Shown here: piece by piece, positions 26,701 through 35,039 of the stretch
Position numbering within the stretch: position 1 is the first letter of the stretch
Layout: the number at the start of each line of letters is the position of its first letter
Source of the DNA: Candidatus Microgenomates bacterium
GTDB lineage: Bacteria > Patescibacteria > JACPGU01
Assembly (NCBI GenBank): GCA_016188915.1
Contig: JACPGU010000003.1
Coordinates: forward strand, 83,227-147,226
Direction of reading: 5' to 3'
DNA length: 64,000 bases
Made by a program: the position numbers and the translations under genes
The notes under the pieces: generated by a model
The model's input: only the letters and a program-made list of their open reading frames with translations
Databases searched by the model: none
Told to the model about the DNA's origin: nothing

Positions 26701-27633
26701 TTAAAGAACGATCCCAGCATTATTGAAAGACAGATATTGTTAGCAAAAACCCATGGCTTCAAGGGATTTGGCATTTACTATTATTGGTTCAGCCATAATT
26801 CAATAACAGGCAATGATATGCTCATGAAGGATGTTGTCGATAAATTTTTTGAAGATAATTTTGATAGCTTTGATGTTTTTTTCATCTATGCTAATGAAAG
26901 TTGGAGCGACAATCCTGCCTTCAACCAATATACTAACGGATGTTTGATCACTAACAAATATTCCAAGGAGGAAATCATTAAAAATTTTGAGAATCTAGTG
27001 CCTTACTTCAGGCATCCAAACTATAAAAAAATAGATAATAAGCCAGTTTTTCTGATCCACCATCCACATGAGATGACAGACAGTGAAATCCGGCTCTTTG
27101 TTTCTGTTGGTGATGAAATTGTTAAAAGTAATGGTTTTTCTGGGCTAGAGCTAATAATTAACGAAATAAAGGGAGGTAGACATTTTGGGATAACAAATTA
27201 TTCTCACCACCCTGATTATAAAGATACTACTACTCCCGTAGCTGTTGAAAATGGCATAAGATATATTGATTATCAAAAATATGTTGATGATTACTTTCCT
27301 AATACTCCTTCTCGTTTTCGCAATATCCAAACCGTTTTTTATAATTTTGATAATACTGTTCGGTATTTCAACCATAAGAATAAACAGATTTTAGTGACCA
27401 AGACAAAAAACAACAATATTGAGTATTTCAAAAAGTTTTTGATTTCTTCGCTTAATACATATAAGCACAGAGATAAATCCCAAAAGATATTTTTGATGAA
27501 TTCTTGGAACGAGTGGGGTGAGCAGATGGCTCTTGAGCCAAGTAGCGAATCTGGCTTCAGGTTGCTTGATGCTTTCTGTGAAGTAATCTTAGATTTTGCA
27601 AAAGAAGACAATCACAAAGATACAAATGATTAA
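23749..27633 (+). CDS. Three-module fusion: GT4 glycosyltransferase, GT-like middle, WbsX-type domain
   Basis: 1294 residues from a GTG start inside the previous gene. Module 1 (about 8-390) is a GT-B retaining glycosyltransferase, with GMAGAERSLLELL, IVIYNNI and the donor-site block EAFGRTVVEGMLVGKPVIAT. A charged coiled coil (about 400-475) contains a 21-residue tandem repeat. A basic amphipathic stretch (about 480-545) may touch the membrane. Module 2 (about 560-930) looks like a second GT-B enzyme (GGTKKYIDDLL and LVFLNEYAETYSYSLTKGI). Module 3 (about 934-1290) matches WbsX/GH99-like proteins of O-antigen clusters: YAIYFPQFHALKENN, GFGIYYYWFSHN, FIYANESWSD and MNSWNEWGEQMALEP. One chain may add two or more sugars in order. 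Confidence 0.85.
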   Translation: MKNTIKQKIRVVFISHSAGMAGAERSLLELLDGLKSRGIVCYVVLPAEGILEDELKKRLIPYSISPYRFWVMDENEKKEEVEDEISSQAIELARLLDSVKPDIIYTNTSVINVGALVARMLGKPHIWHIREFGEPSYKLILPIKERSKFVHENSECVIYNSKAVKEYYDGDKDKGIVIYNNISVDSFSSDDDIKKMGRVFKNKESYKLATIGSVSVGKNQEDIIFAVRDLVREGIDIELVIAGDEESVYAEKLRKIVSDNKLENNIRFLGYIHKPYRILSETDVLVVCSKNEAFGRTVVEGMLVGKPVIATRVGGIPEIITDGINGLLYVAGDHGELSEKLKFLFNNISKADLYAINGYEFAIKNFNDDKYSGKVIEVLSDLNDFTISGFNSLWANVWKLQKRDIDKRNDEIFSLTKSIQEKDKVILLQEKYLHDKEDIIQEKDKVIILQEKYLHDKEDIIQEKDILIKNKDVELAQHIKLVHGLFISTSWRVTRPFRFISTVLKRMSLLFIKTLFRLAKRVTPALIKKIIKRWFLLFIKKIKEKHEDSSCDGSTETGDTDNLPVIYNDNSLKSVYYISSVESGGTKKYIDDLLDTFATKDMNFVRIKSRDDLFFYEKYFKESDILLFQYLLYTDIEFEDIINIKKEKSLKLVVPVHDFYFFGEKKNEFYEFSPKVHTIYSKEVLSFSPLVFELLNLADIIIYPSNFVKNIFDSVYCFKTARLSGHIDNRNVNHAAISNEDAVSEKIINIGIINDAYPHKGGSYYPNLFRLYEYKGYKIFYHIFGHSKLDAPNVIFHGPYREDEIYSLLQENEIHGLVFLNEYAETYSYSLTKGINTRLPVLYSKIGAYTERMRDKTNSFPLGDIASIQTEACKMFDLIINNQCHAFGNSDMVLEKDIPNLYQELFLVDYDKMLDDKYHKNKKYYDYLFKIVEPYAIYFPQFHALKENNRTFYEGYHDMVNLQQAKKEDSSLETPIKNYLGYYNLKNDPSIIERQILLAKTHGFKGFGIYYYWFSHNSITGNDMLMKDVVDKFFEDNFDSFDVFFIYANESWSDNPAFNQYTNGCLITNKYSKEEIIKNFENLVPYFRHPNYKKIDNKPVFLIHHPHEMTDSEIRLFVSVGDEIVKSNGFSGLELIINEIKGGRHFGITNYSHHPDYKDTTTPVAVENGIRYIDYQKYVDDYFPNTPSRFRNIQTVFYNFDNTVRYFNHKNKQILVTKTKNNNIEYFKKFLISSLNTYKHRDKSQKIFLMNSWNEWGEQMALEPSSESGFRLLDAFCEVILDFAKEDNHKDTND
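25003..25143 (+). repeat. 63-bp tandem repeat encoding a coiled coil
   Basis: Two near-identical 63-bp copies and a 15-bp partial third copy, in frame, giving 21-residue units that begin IQEKDKVI. The copies are almost identical in DNA, so expansion is recent. Confidence 0.9.
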
Positions 27634-29554
27634 AAAACCAAGGTTATTTCGAAATATACACCTTTCTCTTGGAGGGCTGGTAATCTATCTGACAATACTA
27701 GTAGTTGTGAGTGTTTTTCTTTTTGGTATTCGTTCGAGCGTCAGCGATAAGATGTTTATCTATGTCCAAAAAGAAAAACCAGATTTCTTACAAGTATTTT
27801 TCCCCATAGATGGCTTATATAGCGAAGAAAATAGTCAAAGATCAGAACTTTTTGACAATACGAAAAATGTTGTCGAAATAGCATTGCCATTGAGATCATT
27901 TGATCATATTCGTATTGACCCTATTAATGAGGCCTCAGAGGTTGTTATAACCAAGATAGAGGTAAAGACCATGTTTGGCACAGAAACTCTAATGCCGAGC
28001 GATATAATAGCCCACGCGAAGCCTTTGCAGATGATTGACAGGCTAGAGATAGTACCTTCCGGCCTACTCATTCGTTCAACAGGAAACGATCCTTTTTTTG
28101 AATTGCAACTGGAAAAATCTTTCAATTTTTCTCAGCTCATCGTCTTTGGTGTTGTTGGTCTTCTCTTATCTCTTCTAATATTCTTTGGCGGAAAAAAGAT
28201 TTTATGCCTGAAGATTCCAAAAAAGGGTAGAACTTTTTGTTTGCTGGCGATTCCTTTATTTATTTCTGTTGGAATCGCAGCTTTATTCTACCCGGGGTTT
28301 ATGTCTTATGATACGCTGCATGCTCTTCGAGGGGCTAGAAATGGTGTGGTTGATTCTGTCTGGCCACCAATGGTTAGCTATGTCTGGCGTGTTGTTGATA
28401 TGGTATCTACCAACCCCTCGGCGATGCACTTCTCGCAAGTATCTCTGCTCATAGGGTCTATTTTTGGCATAGTAGTCTTCTTTACAAAGAGGATAAAATA
28501 TGCGAGCGTATTTCTGGTCTTGTATCTGGCAATTCCTGTTATACTTGGCACCGTATCAGTCATTTGGAAAGATGTTCTGATGGCCTCTTTCTTTTTAGCT
28601 GGTTTTGCCGTTGTTTTGTACATGAAGCCCACAATGAATAAGTGGAAATTTGTTCTCTTGGCAGTGTTAGCAGGGATTTTGATATTTCTTGGAGTATGTT
28701 CACGGCACAACGCTATTTTCGGTGCTGTACCACTAGTTTTCTACATGGCTCTTGTCTTGTGCTCGCGTATATCTCGTGGCTCTACCAAAAAATTACTTTT
28801 CGGCACTATCTTGGTGGGGATTGTCCTTACGAGCTTACTCTTTGCTTCAAAGACCGTACTCGACAATCATATACTTCCTAGCTTTAAAAAACTGGAGAAT
28901 AATACTGATGGTTTTCTATGGGCCGTTCGGAACTTTGATGTGGCGGGCGCGAGCTTGTGTGTAGGCAAAAATCTTTTTGCTGATATGGCACCAGATTTAA
29001 CGGTAGCTGAAATAGGACGTATTTATAATCCAAAACACGTGAACCTGTCGGCAGGATTATCAGCAAAGGTCGGTGTCGATAGTAGGATAGACAAAATATG
29101 GCTGGATGTCGCTCTCCGTCATCCGATTTGTTTTTGGAATAACAAATTTCAGATGACCAAATATATGCTTGGTGCAAATCGCGGTGAGCAATTTATTATT
29201 ACAGCACCGGCTATTAGTGAAAACGAATATGGCTACAAACTGCCAAAATCACCACTACGAGATGTCGCTGTGGGCTATATAATAAAAGCTTCAAATTGGC
29301 TATTTTTTAGACCTTGGTTTCTGTATTTTCTTTCAATCATAGCTTTCGTTTATATGCTACGAGTGAGAGCATTAAAGGCAGATCTTTCAGCTCTCTTTCT
29401 GTCTGGTCTATTTTATCTTGCGAGTTTAATTTTGTTCGGTAACGCAGCCGACGCTCGATTACCTTTCTATACAACAACTGCTCTGTTAATATTAACTTTC
29501 GTTGCGGCAATAAAGCTCTGGAAAAGATGCGGTGAGAAGAGGATAAAAGATTAA
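27626..29554 (+). CDS. Polytopic GT-C-like membrane protein
   Basis: 642 residues from the ATG that overlaps the previous stop; a TTG 30 bases earlier is possible. One N-terminal membrane helix precedes an extracytoplasmic beta domain (about 35-165), then ten or so further helices. The first loop after these begins YPGFMSYDTLHALRGARNG and VWPPMVSYVW, the acidic-residue and Pro pattern of lipid-linked-sugar GT-C enzymes (DUF6020-like). Later SRHNAIFGAVPLV also fits that group. It would transfer a sugar from a polyprenyl phosphate carrier outside the membrane. The GtrB-like carrier enzyme in this cluster could supply its donor. The exact family is uncertain. Confidence 0.7.
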   Translation: MIKKPRLFRNIHLSLGGLVIYLTILVVVSVFLFGIRSSVSDKMFIYVQKEKPDFLQVFFPIDGLYSEENSQRSELFDNTKNVVEIALPLRSFDHIRIDPINEASEVVITKIEVKTMFGTETLMPSDIIAHAKPLQMIDRLEIVPSGLLIRSTGNDPFFELQLEKSFNFSQLIVFGVVGLLLSLLIFFGGKKILCLKIPKKGRTFCLLAIPLFISVGIAALFYPGFMSYDTLHALRGARNGVVDSVWPPMVSYVWRVVDMVSTNPSAMHFSQVSLLIGSIFGIVVFFTKRIKYASVFLVLYLAIPVILGTVSVIWKDVLMASFFLAGFAVVLYMKPTMNKWKFVLLAVLAGILIFLGVCSRHNAIFGAVPLVFYMALVLCSRISRGSTKKLLFGTILVGIVLTSLLFASKTVLDNHILPSFKKLENNTDGFLWAVRNFDVAGASLCVGKNLFADMAPDLTVAEIGRIYNPKHVNLSAGLSAKVGVDSRIDKIWLDVALRHPICFWNNKFQMTKYMLGANRGEQFIITAPAISENEYGYKLPKSPLRDVAVGYIIKASNWLFFRPWFLYFLSIIAFVYMLRVRALKADLSALFLSGLFYLASLILFGNAADARLPFYTTTALLILTFVAAIKLWKRCGEKRIKD

Positions 29555-29572
29555 GAGCAAAATCAATATACC

Positions 29573-30793
29573 CTACTTAATTGATAGAAATTCAACAAAT
29601 CTTTCCTTCAGATATTCCATCTGATCATCATTGAGCCCCTGATGACAAGCAACGACAAAGCCATTTTTCATGATATGCTCGGTGTTGGGAAACTCTGTTT
29701 TTGTTTCTTTCCTTTGAATATTCTTAAAAGCAGGCTGCTTCAAGATGTTTCCGGTGAAGATAGGTCGTGTTTGGATATCGTTATTTTCCAGATACGTGAC
29801 TAATTCTAGACGCGTGAAAGGCGCGTTTGGCTTAATAATGAGCGGGAAGGCAATCCAAGCCGTCTCGGTTTTCGGAGTTTGATTTGGCAAAGTGAAATAT
29901 TTATTATTTTTCTTGAAAAATTCGTAAAGTGAGTTAAAATTCTTTCTCCTCTTCTCAAGGAAATCAGGCAATCTTTTTAATTGCTCTAAGGCAAAAGCAG
30001 CGGAAATCTCAAGGGGCAGGAAATTGTATCCTATTTCGCTAAAAATAAATTTATTATCGTATGGTATACCGTCTAATTTTGCTCGGAAACGATTTTCTAA
30101 AAGTTCAGAATTTGCTTTTTCGCCGAAAAGCGATGATTGTCTACCCCAGCCACGCATGACCACGAGCTTGTCTACCCACTTTTGGCTATTTACGCAAATC
30201 ATTCCTCCTCCTCCCGCGCCGTTTATAATATGAGACCCATAGAAGCTTGTTGTTGAGATGTCAGAATAAGTACCAGAGGGTTTTCCGTTGTATGTTCCGC
30301 CGAGCGTGTCGCAAGAATCTTCGATGAAAAAGAGATTATGTTTTTTTGCAATCTCGACCAATCTTTCCATATTTGGGATGTTGCCCATCAGAGAAGGAAT
30401 CATTAATAGTTTTGTCTTTGAGGTTATAGCTTTTTCGATATCTTCTGGATTGATAATATAGGTATCGGGATCAACATCAATAAAAACAGGAACAATTCCC
30501 TTTTGGATGAGCGGCGCCACTGTGGTGGCGAAAGTCAGAATAGGGGTAATCGCCTCACTCCCCTTTGGTAGGTCAAGAATTTCCAGAGCTAACAGATTGG
30601 CCGATGAACCAGAATTGACCATCACACCATATTTTTTACCAAACATTTTGGCTATTTTTTCTTCAAATTCTTTTGTTTTGTCGCCTAGCGCTGTATTGCC
30701 TTCCAGAATCTTTACGACCGCATCTATTTCTTCTTGCCCATGGACAGAATAACCATACGGGACTCTTATATTCGTTTTTTTTGCTTTTCGCAT
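29573..30793 (-). CDS. rfbH: RfbH/DdhC-like CDP-sugar 3-dehydratase (DegT fold)
   Basis: 406 residues of the DegT/DnrJ/EryC1 aminotransferase fold. PLP/PMP-binding blocks include NSGSSANLLALEIL and FFIEDSCDTLGG. The usual Schiff-base lysine is replaced: the segment reads SFYGSHIINGAGGGGM, with His at 188. This His is the hallmark of the PMP-dependent dehydrases ColD and DdhC (E1), which remove the 3-hydroxyl of a CDP-4-keto-6-deoxyhexose instead of aminating it. That matches the RfbF and RfbG genes a few kilobases away. The reductase partner (DdhD/E3) is not in the window. It is transcribed against the rest of the cluster, tail to tail with the membrane protein gene. Confidence 0.82.
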   Translation of the reverse strand: MRKAKKTNIRVPYGYSVHGQEEIDAVVKILEGNTALGDKTKEFEEKIAKMFGKKYGVMVNSGSSANLLALEILDLPKGSEAITPILTFATTVAPLIQKGIVPVFIDVDPDTYIINPEDIEKAITSKTKLLMIPSLMGNIPNMERLVEIAKKHNLFFIEDSCDTLGGTYNGKPSGTYSDISTTSFYGSHIINGAGGGGMICVNSQKWVDKLVVMRGWGRQSSLFGEKANSELLENRFRAKLDGIPYDNKFIFSEIGYNFLPLEISAAFALEQLKRLPDFLEKRRKNFNSLYEFFKKNNKYFTLPNQTPKTETAWIAFPLIIKPNAPFTRLELVTYLENNDIQTRPIFTGNILKQPAFKNIQRKETKTEFPNTEHIMKNGFVVACHQGLNDDQMEYLKERFVEFLSIK

Positions 30794-30897
30794 ATTTTTT
30801 CGTTATATTTATATGATTAGCACTCATAATACTAGCATTTTACCTCTCTGGCGTATAGACTATACCCTCGTCAAAGTTTAACCATCTAACTTTTTTT

Positions 30898-31890
30898 ATG
30901 AAAATAGATTTTGATATAACTGAAGAATGGAACAGATATGTTGCTAAAGGACTAATCAAAAATGTCTTCGAAAGCCATAATGGCAAAATCGAAGCAGGGT
31001 TACGATTGGGTCCAAACGGTCCAGAACAATATGTTGTTGATCTTGCTACCGGCAGAGATATCAGTGAGCCGCCGATATGTAAGCATTGCGATAACGGCAT
31101 TGATTTTTTATATGATCATTTCGGTGGTTTAAAACCCCATACTCCTTCCAAGTCCCCTGGAAAACAAGATGATCTACTCGAAGATGCCGATTCGTGTATC
31201 TTTGCATGTCAGAATCAAAATGTCCCACATTCTGTTTTGAGACGTACACCGCTATTACAAGTAGAACTACCCGGCTCTAAATGGTTTGCATTTCCAAATC
31301 TTACCCCGTGGGAATCGCGCGGGCTTTTATTGTGGGTTCCTGTGGTGCCAGATGGCGTTACGACTACTTTTCCACATAGACCCCAAGGATTAACTCGAGC
31401 TAGCATAGAGGATTTTCTGGAAATATCCCAATCAAGAAAAGATCTAGTCACTTTTTTTAACTCGCTTCACGGAGGTGCTTCCGTTAACCATCTACATTTC
31501 CAGAGTGTCTATTCTGATCACAAAATGGCCGTTGAATTAGCAGCACTGGTTAAATGGGAAAAATATACTCTAGTTGATGGATATTTTGCTCCTGCTCTCT
31601 TTTTCGCGCTAGATTCTGATATCGAGAAAATATGGGAACCAATTGAAAAAATTCAACAAGCCGGTATCCCCTATGATCTGATAGCACTTTCGAGCGGCAC
31701 CTACCTTTTCATCAGAAACATTAATCACGAAATTGTCGAAGAATTTCCCGGCAGAGGATTGGGCGGGATCAATTTTGCCGGACTGATTATCACAGCCGAT
31801 AAAAAAGATTTTACGCGAGTAACAGAACAGGTAATTCGGTCTGCTTTTGCTAAAGCAACAATTGATCCTCGGAAACTTGATTTTTTGTAG
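30898..31890 (+). CDS. HIT-superfamily nucleotidyltransferase/phosphorylase-like protein
   Basis: 330 residues. The core NSLHGGASVNHLHFQSVY (about 186-203) is a HxH-type catalytic motif, as in GalT, Ap4A phosphorylase and GDP-galactose phosphorylase (DUF4922-like). An upstream zinc-like cluster, PPICKHCDNGIDF (about 58-70), fits the metal site of some members. Preceding GSKWFAFPNLTPWESRGLLL resembles the Ap4A phosphorylase substrate pocket. It begins a plus-strand trio with an unknown protein and a radical SAM enzyme. It might move a nucleotide onto or off a sugar phosphate made by the cluster. No ribosome site is visible. Confidence 0.65.
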   Translation: MKIDFDITEEWNRYVAKGLIKNVFESHNGKIEAGLRLGPNGPEQYVVDLATGRDISEPPICKHCDNGIDFLYDHFGGLKPHTPSKSPGKQDDLLEDADSCIFACQNQNVPHSVLRRTPLLQVELPGSKWFAFPNLTPWESRGLLLWVPVVPDGVTTTFPHRPQGLTRASIEDFLEISQSRKDLVTFFNSLHGGASVNHLHFQSVYSDHKMAVELAALVKWEKYTLVDGYFAPALFFALDSDIEKIWEPIEKIQQAGIPYDLIALSSGTYLFIRNINHEIVEEFPGRGLGGINFAGLIITADKKDFTRVTEQVIRSAFAKATIDPRKLDFL

Positions 31891-31937
31891 CAGGGATGAT
31901 AGAGTTAAGGTGAAAAATCCAATGAGGAGGATGAGAA

Positions 31938-32750
31938 ATGCGACTTTTCGATGAGTATGGGAGGCGAATTCCGCTTCCGTGGATGAGGGTCTATAGTCAG
32001 ATTTCCAGAAGATATTTTCAGCTGAACCAACCAATAATTGATTTTAGCGATGTTTATCGTCGCACTGTAAAGTATCTGGGATTGGGAGATCTGCCATTTT
32101 CCGACCAGCACTTTAAAAAAAAGTGTGAAGATTTATTACAGGGCTTACATGAAGACGGTGAGATTAGTGATATCGCCAAAGGTGTTCGTGTGCCATTCCT
32201 TTGCCCACCTCTACCGTCAGACACAAAAAGGGGCGAAGAACTAGTGAAACTAGCTGTAGCTGTCGAGAGATCTTTTAAAGATCGATTCCTCGAGTACGAG
32301 TTTTACAATCGCGTAGAGCCACAATTTCTGGCAGGAGATAATGTGGTGCTCGCGGTCGATTCTCGTTATGAGCGTTTCGAAGAAGCAAGGCGTCAAGGAG
32401 TGGTAGTCGGGTGGTACTTTCCTAACTGCCTTTCTGAATATGATCTAGCTTCACAACGCTCTCAGATGGCGACCTTGCCGATCTTCCATGGACATTTTGT
32501 TTTGAGTGGCGGGGTGGAGACAGCAACAGCACTAATTGGGTGTCCCGATCTACTTATGAATCGAGACGCTTATCCGCATCATCTCTGCCTATCGGCGCTT
32601 CAGGATATCGACGAGCGGTTTTTTTACTCTTTCGAGGCCTATGGGCTTAATCTGGTTTTCAATCGTCGCAGTAATGTACTGACTCCGAAGGTAGCGCAAC
32701 TCTCGGAACAGTTTGCTGGTGGGCTCACAGTATTTACATCTTGGGAATAA
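31938..32750 (+). CDS. Unrecognised 270-residue protein in the radical SAM trio
   Basis: I do not recognise the family. It is soluble, with no signal or membrane segment. Notable features are two CP-type stretches (VPFLCPPLPSDTK, about 87-99), a His/Gly segment LPIFHGHFVLSGGVETATAL (about 186-205), YPHHLCLSALQDI (about 218-230) and an acidic DERFFYSFEAYG near 231-242. Conserved-looking His and Cys residues could bind metal or substrate. A strong GAGGAGG ribosome site precedes it, and the next gene starts 11 bases after its stop, so the three genes are probably one operon. It is a good candidate substrate-binding or scaffold partner for the neighbouring radical SAM protein. Confidence 0.7.
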   Translation: MRLFDEYGRRIPLPWMRVYSQISRRYFQLNQPIIDFSDVYRRTVKYLGLGDLPFSDQHFKKKCEDLLQGLHEDGEISDIAKGVRVPFLCPPLPSDTKRGEELVKLAVAVERSFKDRFLEYEFYNRVEPQFLAGDNVVLAVDSRYERFEEARRQGVVVGWYFPNCLSEYDLASQRSQMATLPIFHGHFVLSGGVETATALIGCPDLLMNRDAYPHHLCLSALQDIDERFFYSFEAYGLNLVFNRRSNVLTPKVAQLSEQFAGGLTVFTSWE

Positions 32751-32761
32751 AGGAGAGACAG

Positions 32762-33889
32762 ATGGAAATAACGAATACGGCTCAATTGACACCGAGCCAG
32801 ATCAAAGAAAGAGCCAAGTTGGAACAACGCTGGCCAAGGTCGTACGAAAAGCAACAGCGATTTGATGCCAACGCAGTAAACGGAGTTATCTCTCCAATTC
32901 TACGGCTATGTTGGAGTTTCCTCTGCAATTTTCATTGCGAACACTGTTGCGCCGAACACTATATGGATCGGCATTTAGTAAAAGTGACAGGATCAAAAGA
33001 GCAGAGGAGAGAACTCAATCTCGATGATGTTCGTGATATCTCTCGTCAAGCAGATGAATATGGGATCTATCGATTTGTTTTGACTGGTGGAGAACCGACA
33101 ACATGGAAAGACCTTTTTGCGGTGATCGAAGCGGTAGATCCGGCGAAACATTTAGTAATTCTCGATTCCAATGCATGGCTTCTTGATGAGAAGTTTGCCA
33201 GACGGCTCGCAGACGCAGGTGTTTATAAAATGCAGATTAGTTTGGACAGTTTCATTGAGGCAGAACATGATCTTTTCCGAAGTAAGCCAGGATCATACAG
33301 GCGCGTGATGCGAGCCATTGAAGCGGTTCAGGAGACAGACATGAAGCTCATGCTTTCTACCTGTCTTATTCGTGGTAGAGCATCTACTCCGGAGTTCGAA
33401 AACCTGTGTAGGTTTGCAACGGAACAGGGTATCATGCTTTATGTCACTTATGCGAAACCAGTTGGCACGCTCAAGGTCAATCACGAGGATTTCGTCATTA
33501 CGAAAGAAGATGCCGACCATGTGCGGGAGCTTGAGAAGCGCTATAATGTTACGACCCACATGACGCCTGCGTATATGCGAGGACAGGATGGGGTCCTTGG
33601 GCACTATGACGGCTGTATCACGGTCAAGGGGATTAATACGATTACTTCTACGGGGGAGATCGTTCCTTGCCCCTACATGGACATGTCTATCGGCAATGTC
33701 CTTCGTGAGCCACTGGCTACAATTCTTGATCGTGGCATGCGCAACAAATTTTTAGGACCGCACCGCAAGGACTGTCTGATCGGTGAAGACGCTGAATTCA
33801 TAGAACGTCATAATCAAGCAGTTGAGGGTCGAGTCCAGCTTCCCGCGCCATACGGAGAAGGGTTCTCCGACAAGGACTTAATCGTTTAA
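32762..33889 (+). CDS. Radical SAM enzyme with a Twitch/SPASM-like C-terminus
   Basis: 375 residues from the ATG behind AAAGGAGAG. The iron-sulfur motif is LCNFHCEHC with Cys at 55, 59 and 62. The TIM-barrel follows with FVLTGGEPTTWKD (glycine-rich SAM loop). The C-terminal part has DGCITVKGINTITSTGEIVP, PCPYMDMSIGNV and a later DCLIGED, resembling a reduced SPASM or Twitch domain that binds an extra cluster. Such enzymes modify peptides, proteins or sugars by radical chemistry. No small precursor peptide is obvious nearby, so a sugar or protein substrate is as likely as a RiPP. A terminator follows. Confidence 0.85.
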   Translation: MEITNTAQLTPSQIKERAKLEQRWPRSYEKQQRFDANAVNGVISPILRLCWSFLCNFHCEHCCAEHYMDRHLVKVTGSKEQRRELNLDDVRDISRQADEYGIYRFVLTGGEPTTWKDLFAVIEAVDPAKHLVILDSNAWLLDEKFARRLADAGVYKMQISLDSFIEAEHDLFRSKPGSYRRVMRAIEAVQETDMKLMLSTCLIRGRASTPEFENLCRFATEQGIMLYVTYAKPVGTLKVNHEDFVITKEDADHVRELEKRYNVTTHMTPAYMRGQDGVLGHYDGCITVKGINTITSTGEIVPCPYMDMSIGNVLREPLATILDRGMRNKFLGPHRKDCLIGEDAEFIERHNQAVEGRVQLPAPYGEGFSDKDLIV

Positions 33890-33901
33890 CCTACCAATTT
33901 A

Positions 33902-33945
33902 ATGGGGCTTTCTGCTTTGAGCAGTTGAGCCCCATAATTTTTTTC
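33902..33945 (+). terminator. Terminator after the radical SAM trio
   Basis: TGGGGCT/AGCCCCA outer stem and CTGCT/AGCAG inner stem, followed by ATTTTTTT. Confidence 0.85.
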
Positions 33946-34058
33946 GCTATTTGTGCTAGATTGACACATTGCCATAAAAGAAGTAACCTTATCTCATGCA
34001 GATAGCCCCATAATGGCTCGCAATACTAGGAAATTATGAAAACTATATTTTTTGACGT

Positions 34059-35039
34059 ATGTCTGATTTTTACAAAGACAAGAAAACTATTTCGGTGGTA
34101 ACTTCCTGCTTTAACGAAGAAGAGAATGTAGAAGAGTTATTTAGATCTATAGAAAAGGTGTTTCAGGACAATCCGAGATATATGTTTGAAGTTATCTTTA
34201 TGGATAACGCATCAACGGACTCAACGGCTAGTGTTCTTAGAAGGATAGCGAGTAGTGATAAGCGAGTAAAGGTGATTCTTAATGCGAAAAATTTTGGTCA
34301 TATTCGCTCCCCTTATCACGGATTACTTCAAACGAAAGGTGACGCTGTAGTTATGATGGCTTCTGACCTACAGGATCCACCAGAAATGATCGCTGATTTC
34401 GTCAAGGCATGGGAGAATGGGGCCGATATTGTTGTTGGTATCAAAGATAAGAGCAAAGAAGGTCCGTTAATGTTTCTAGTTAGAAGAGTGTTTTACTACC
34501 TGAGCCACAAGATGTCTGAAACCGATTACATAAAAAACTTTACTGGTTTTGGTTTATACGATAAGAAGTTTGTCGATGTTCTGCGAGGACTAGATGAGCC
34601 ATACCCTTACTTGCGAGGGTTAGTAGCGCAATTTGGCTCCAATATAGAAAAAATAAGGTTTACCCAACCGAAAAGAAAGGCAGGGAGGACAAAAAACAAT
34701 TTCTATACTCTTTACGATATGGCTATGCTTGGTTTCGTGAATCATTCTAAGATCCCCATTCGATTAGCCAGCTTTATCGGCTTTACTGGCGCTTTTATGA
34801 GCTTTATGGTTGCAATTGCCTATTTCGCATACAAGCTAATTTATTGGAAAAGTTTTGAGGCAGGAGTTGCCCCTCTTGTTATTGGGTTTTTCTTTGTTTC
34901 GTCCATCCAACTGCTCTTTATCGGCATTATAGGAGAATATATTTCCTCTATTTACACTCAAGTAAAAAATCAACCACTAGTAATCGAAAAGGAGAGAATT
35001 AATTTTGAAGAAACTGATACAAAAACTTTGGGCCAATAG
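34059..35039 (+). CDS. Polyprenyl-phosphate glycosyltransferase (GtrB/DPM1-like GT2)
   Basis: 326 residues. The GT-A domain (about 10-230) starts ISVVTSCFNEEENVEELF and carries FMDNASTDST and a metal-site block ASDLQDPPEM. Two membrane helices lie at about 240-310. Family members move glucose, mannose or a related sugar from a nucleotide to undecaprenyl phosphate on the inner face. The next gene, overlapping by 35 bases, encodes a GtrA-like flippase, the standard partner. A possible TTGACA promoter lies about 90 bases upstream. The lipid-linked sugar could feed the GT-C-like protein encoded upstream in the cluster. Confidence 0.88.
   Translation: MSDFYKDKKTISVVTSCFNEEENVEELFRSIEKVFQDNPRYMFEVIFMDNASTDSTASVLRRIASSDKRVKVILNAKNFGHIRSPYHGLLQTKGDAVVMMASDLQDPPEMIADFVKAWENGADIVVGIKDKSKEGPLMFLVRRVFYYLSHKMSETDYIKNFTGFGLYDKKFVDVLRGLDEPYPYLRGLVAQFGSNIEKIRFTQPKRKAGRTKNNFYTLYDMAMLGFVNHSKIPIRLASFIGFTGAFMSFMVAIAYFAYKLIYWKSFEAGVAPLVIGFFFVSSIQLLFIGIIGEYISSIYTQVKNQPLVIEKERINFEETDTKTLGQ

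Noticed and set aside
32762..34058. RiPP precursor peptide near the radical SAM gene
   Set aside because: I looked for a short gene with a leader and Cys/Gly-rich core on both sides. The downstream gap holds only a terminator and a promoter-like sequence.
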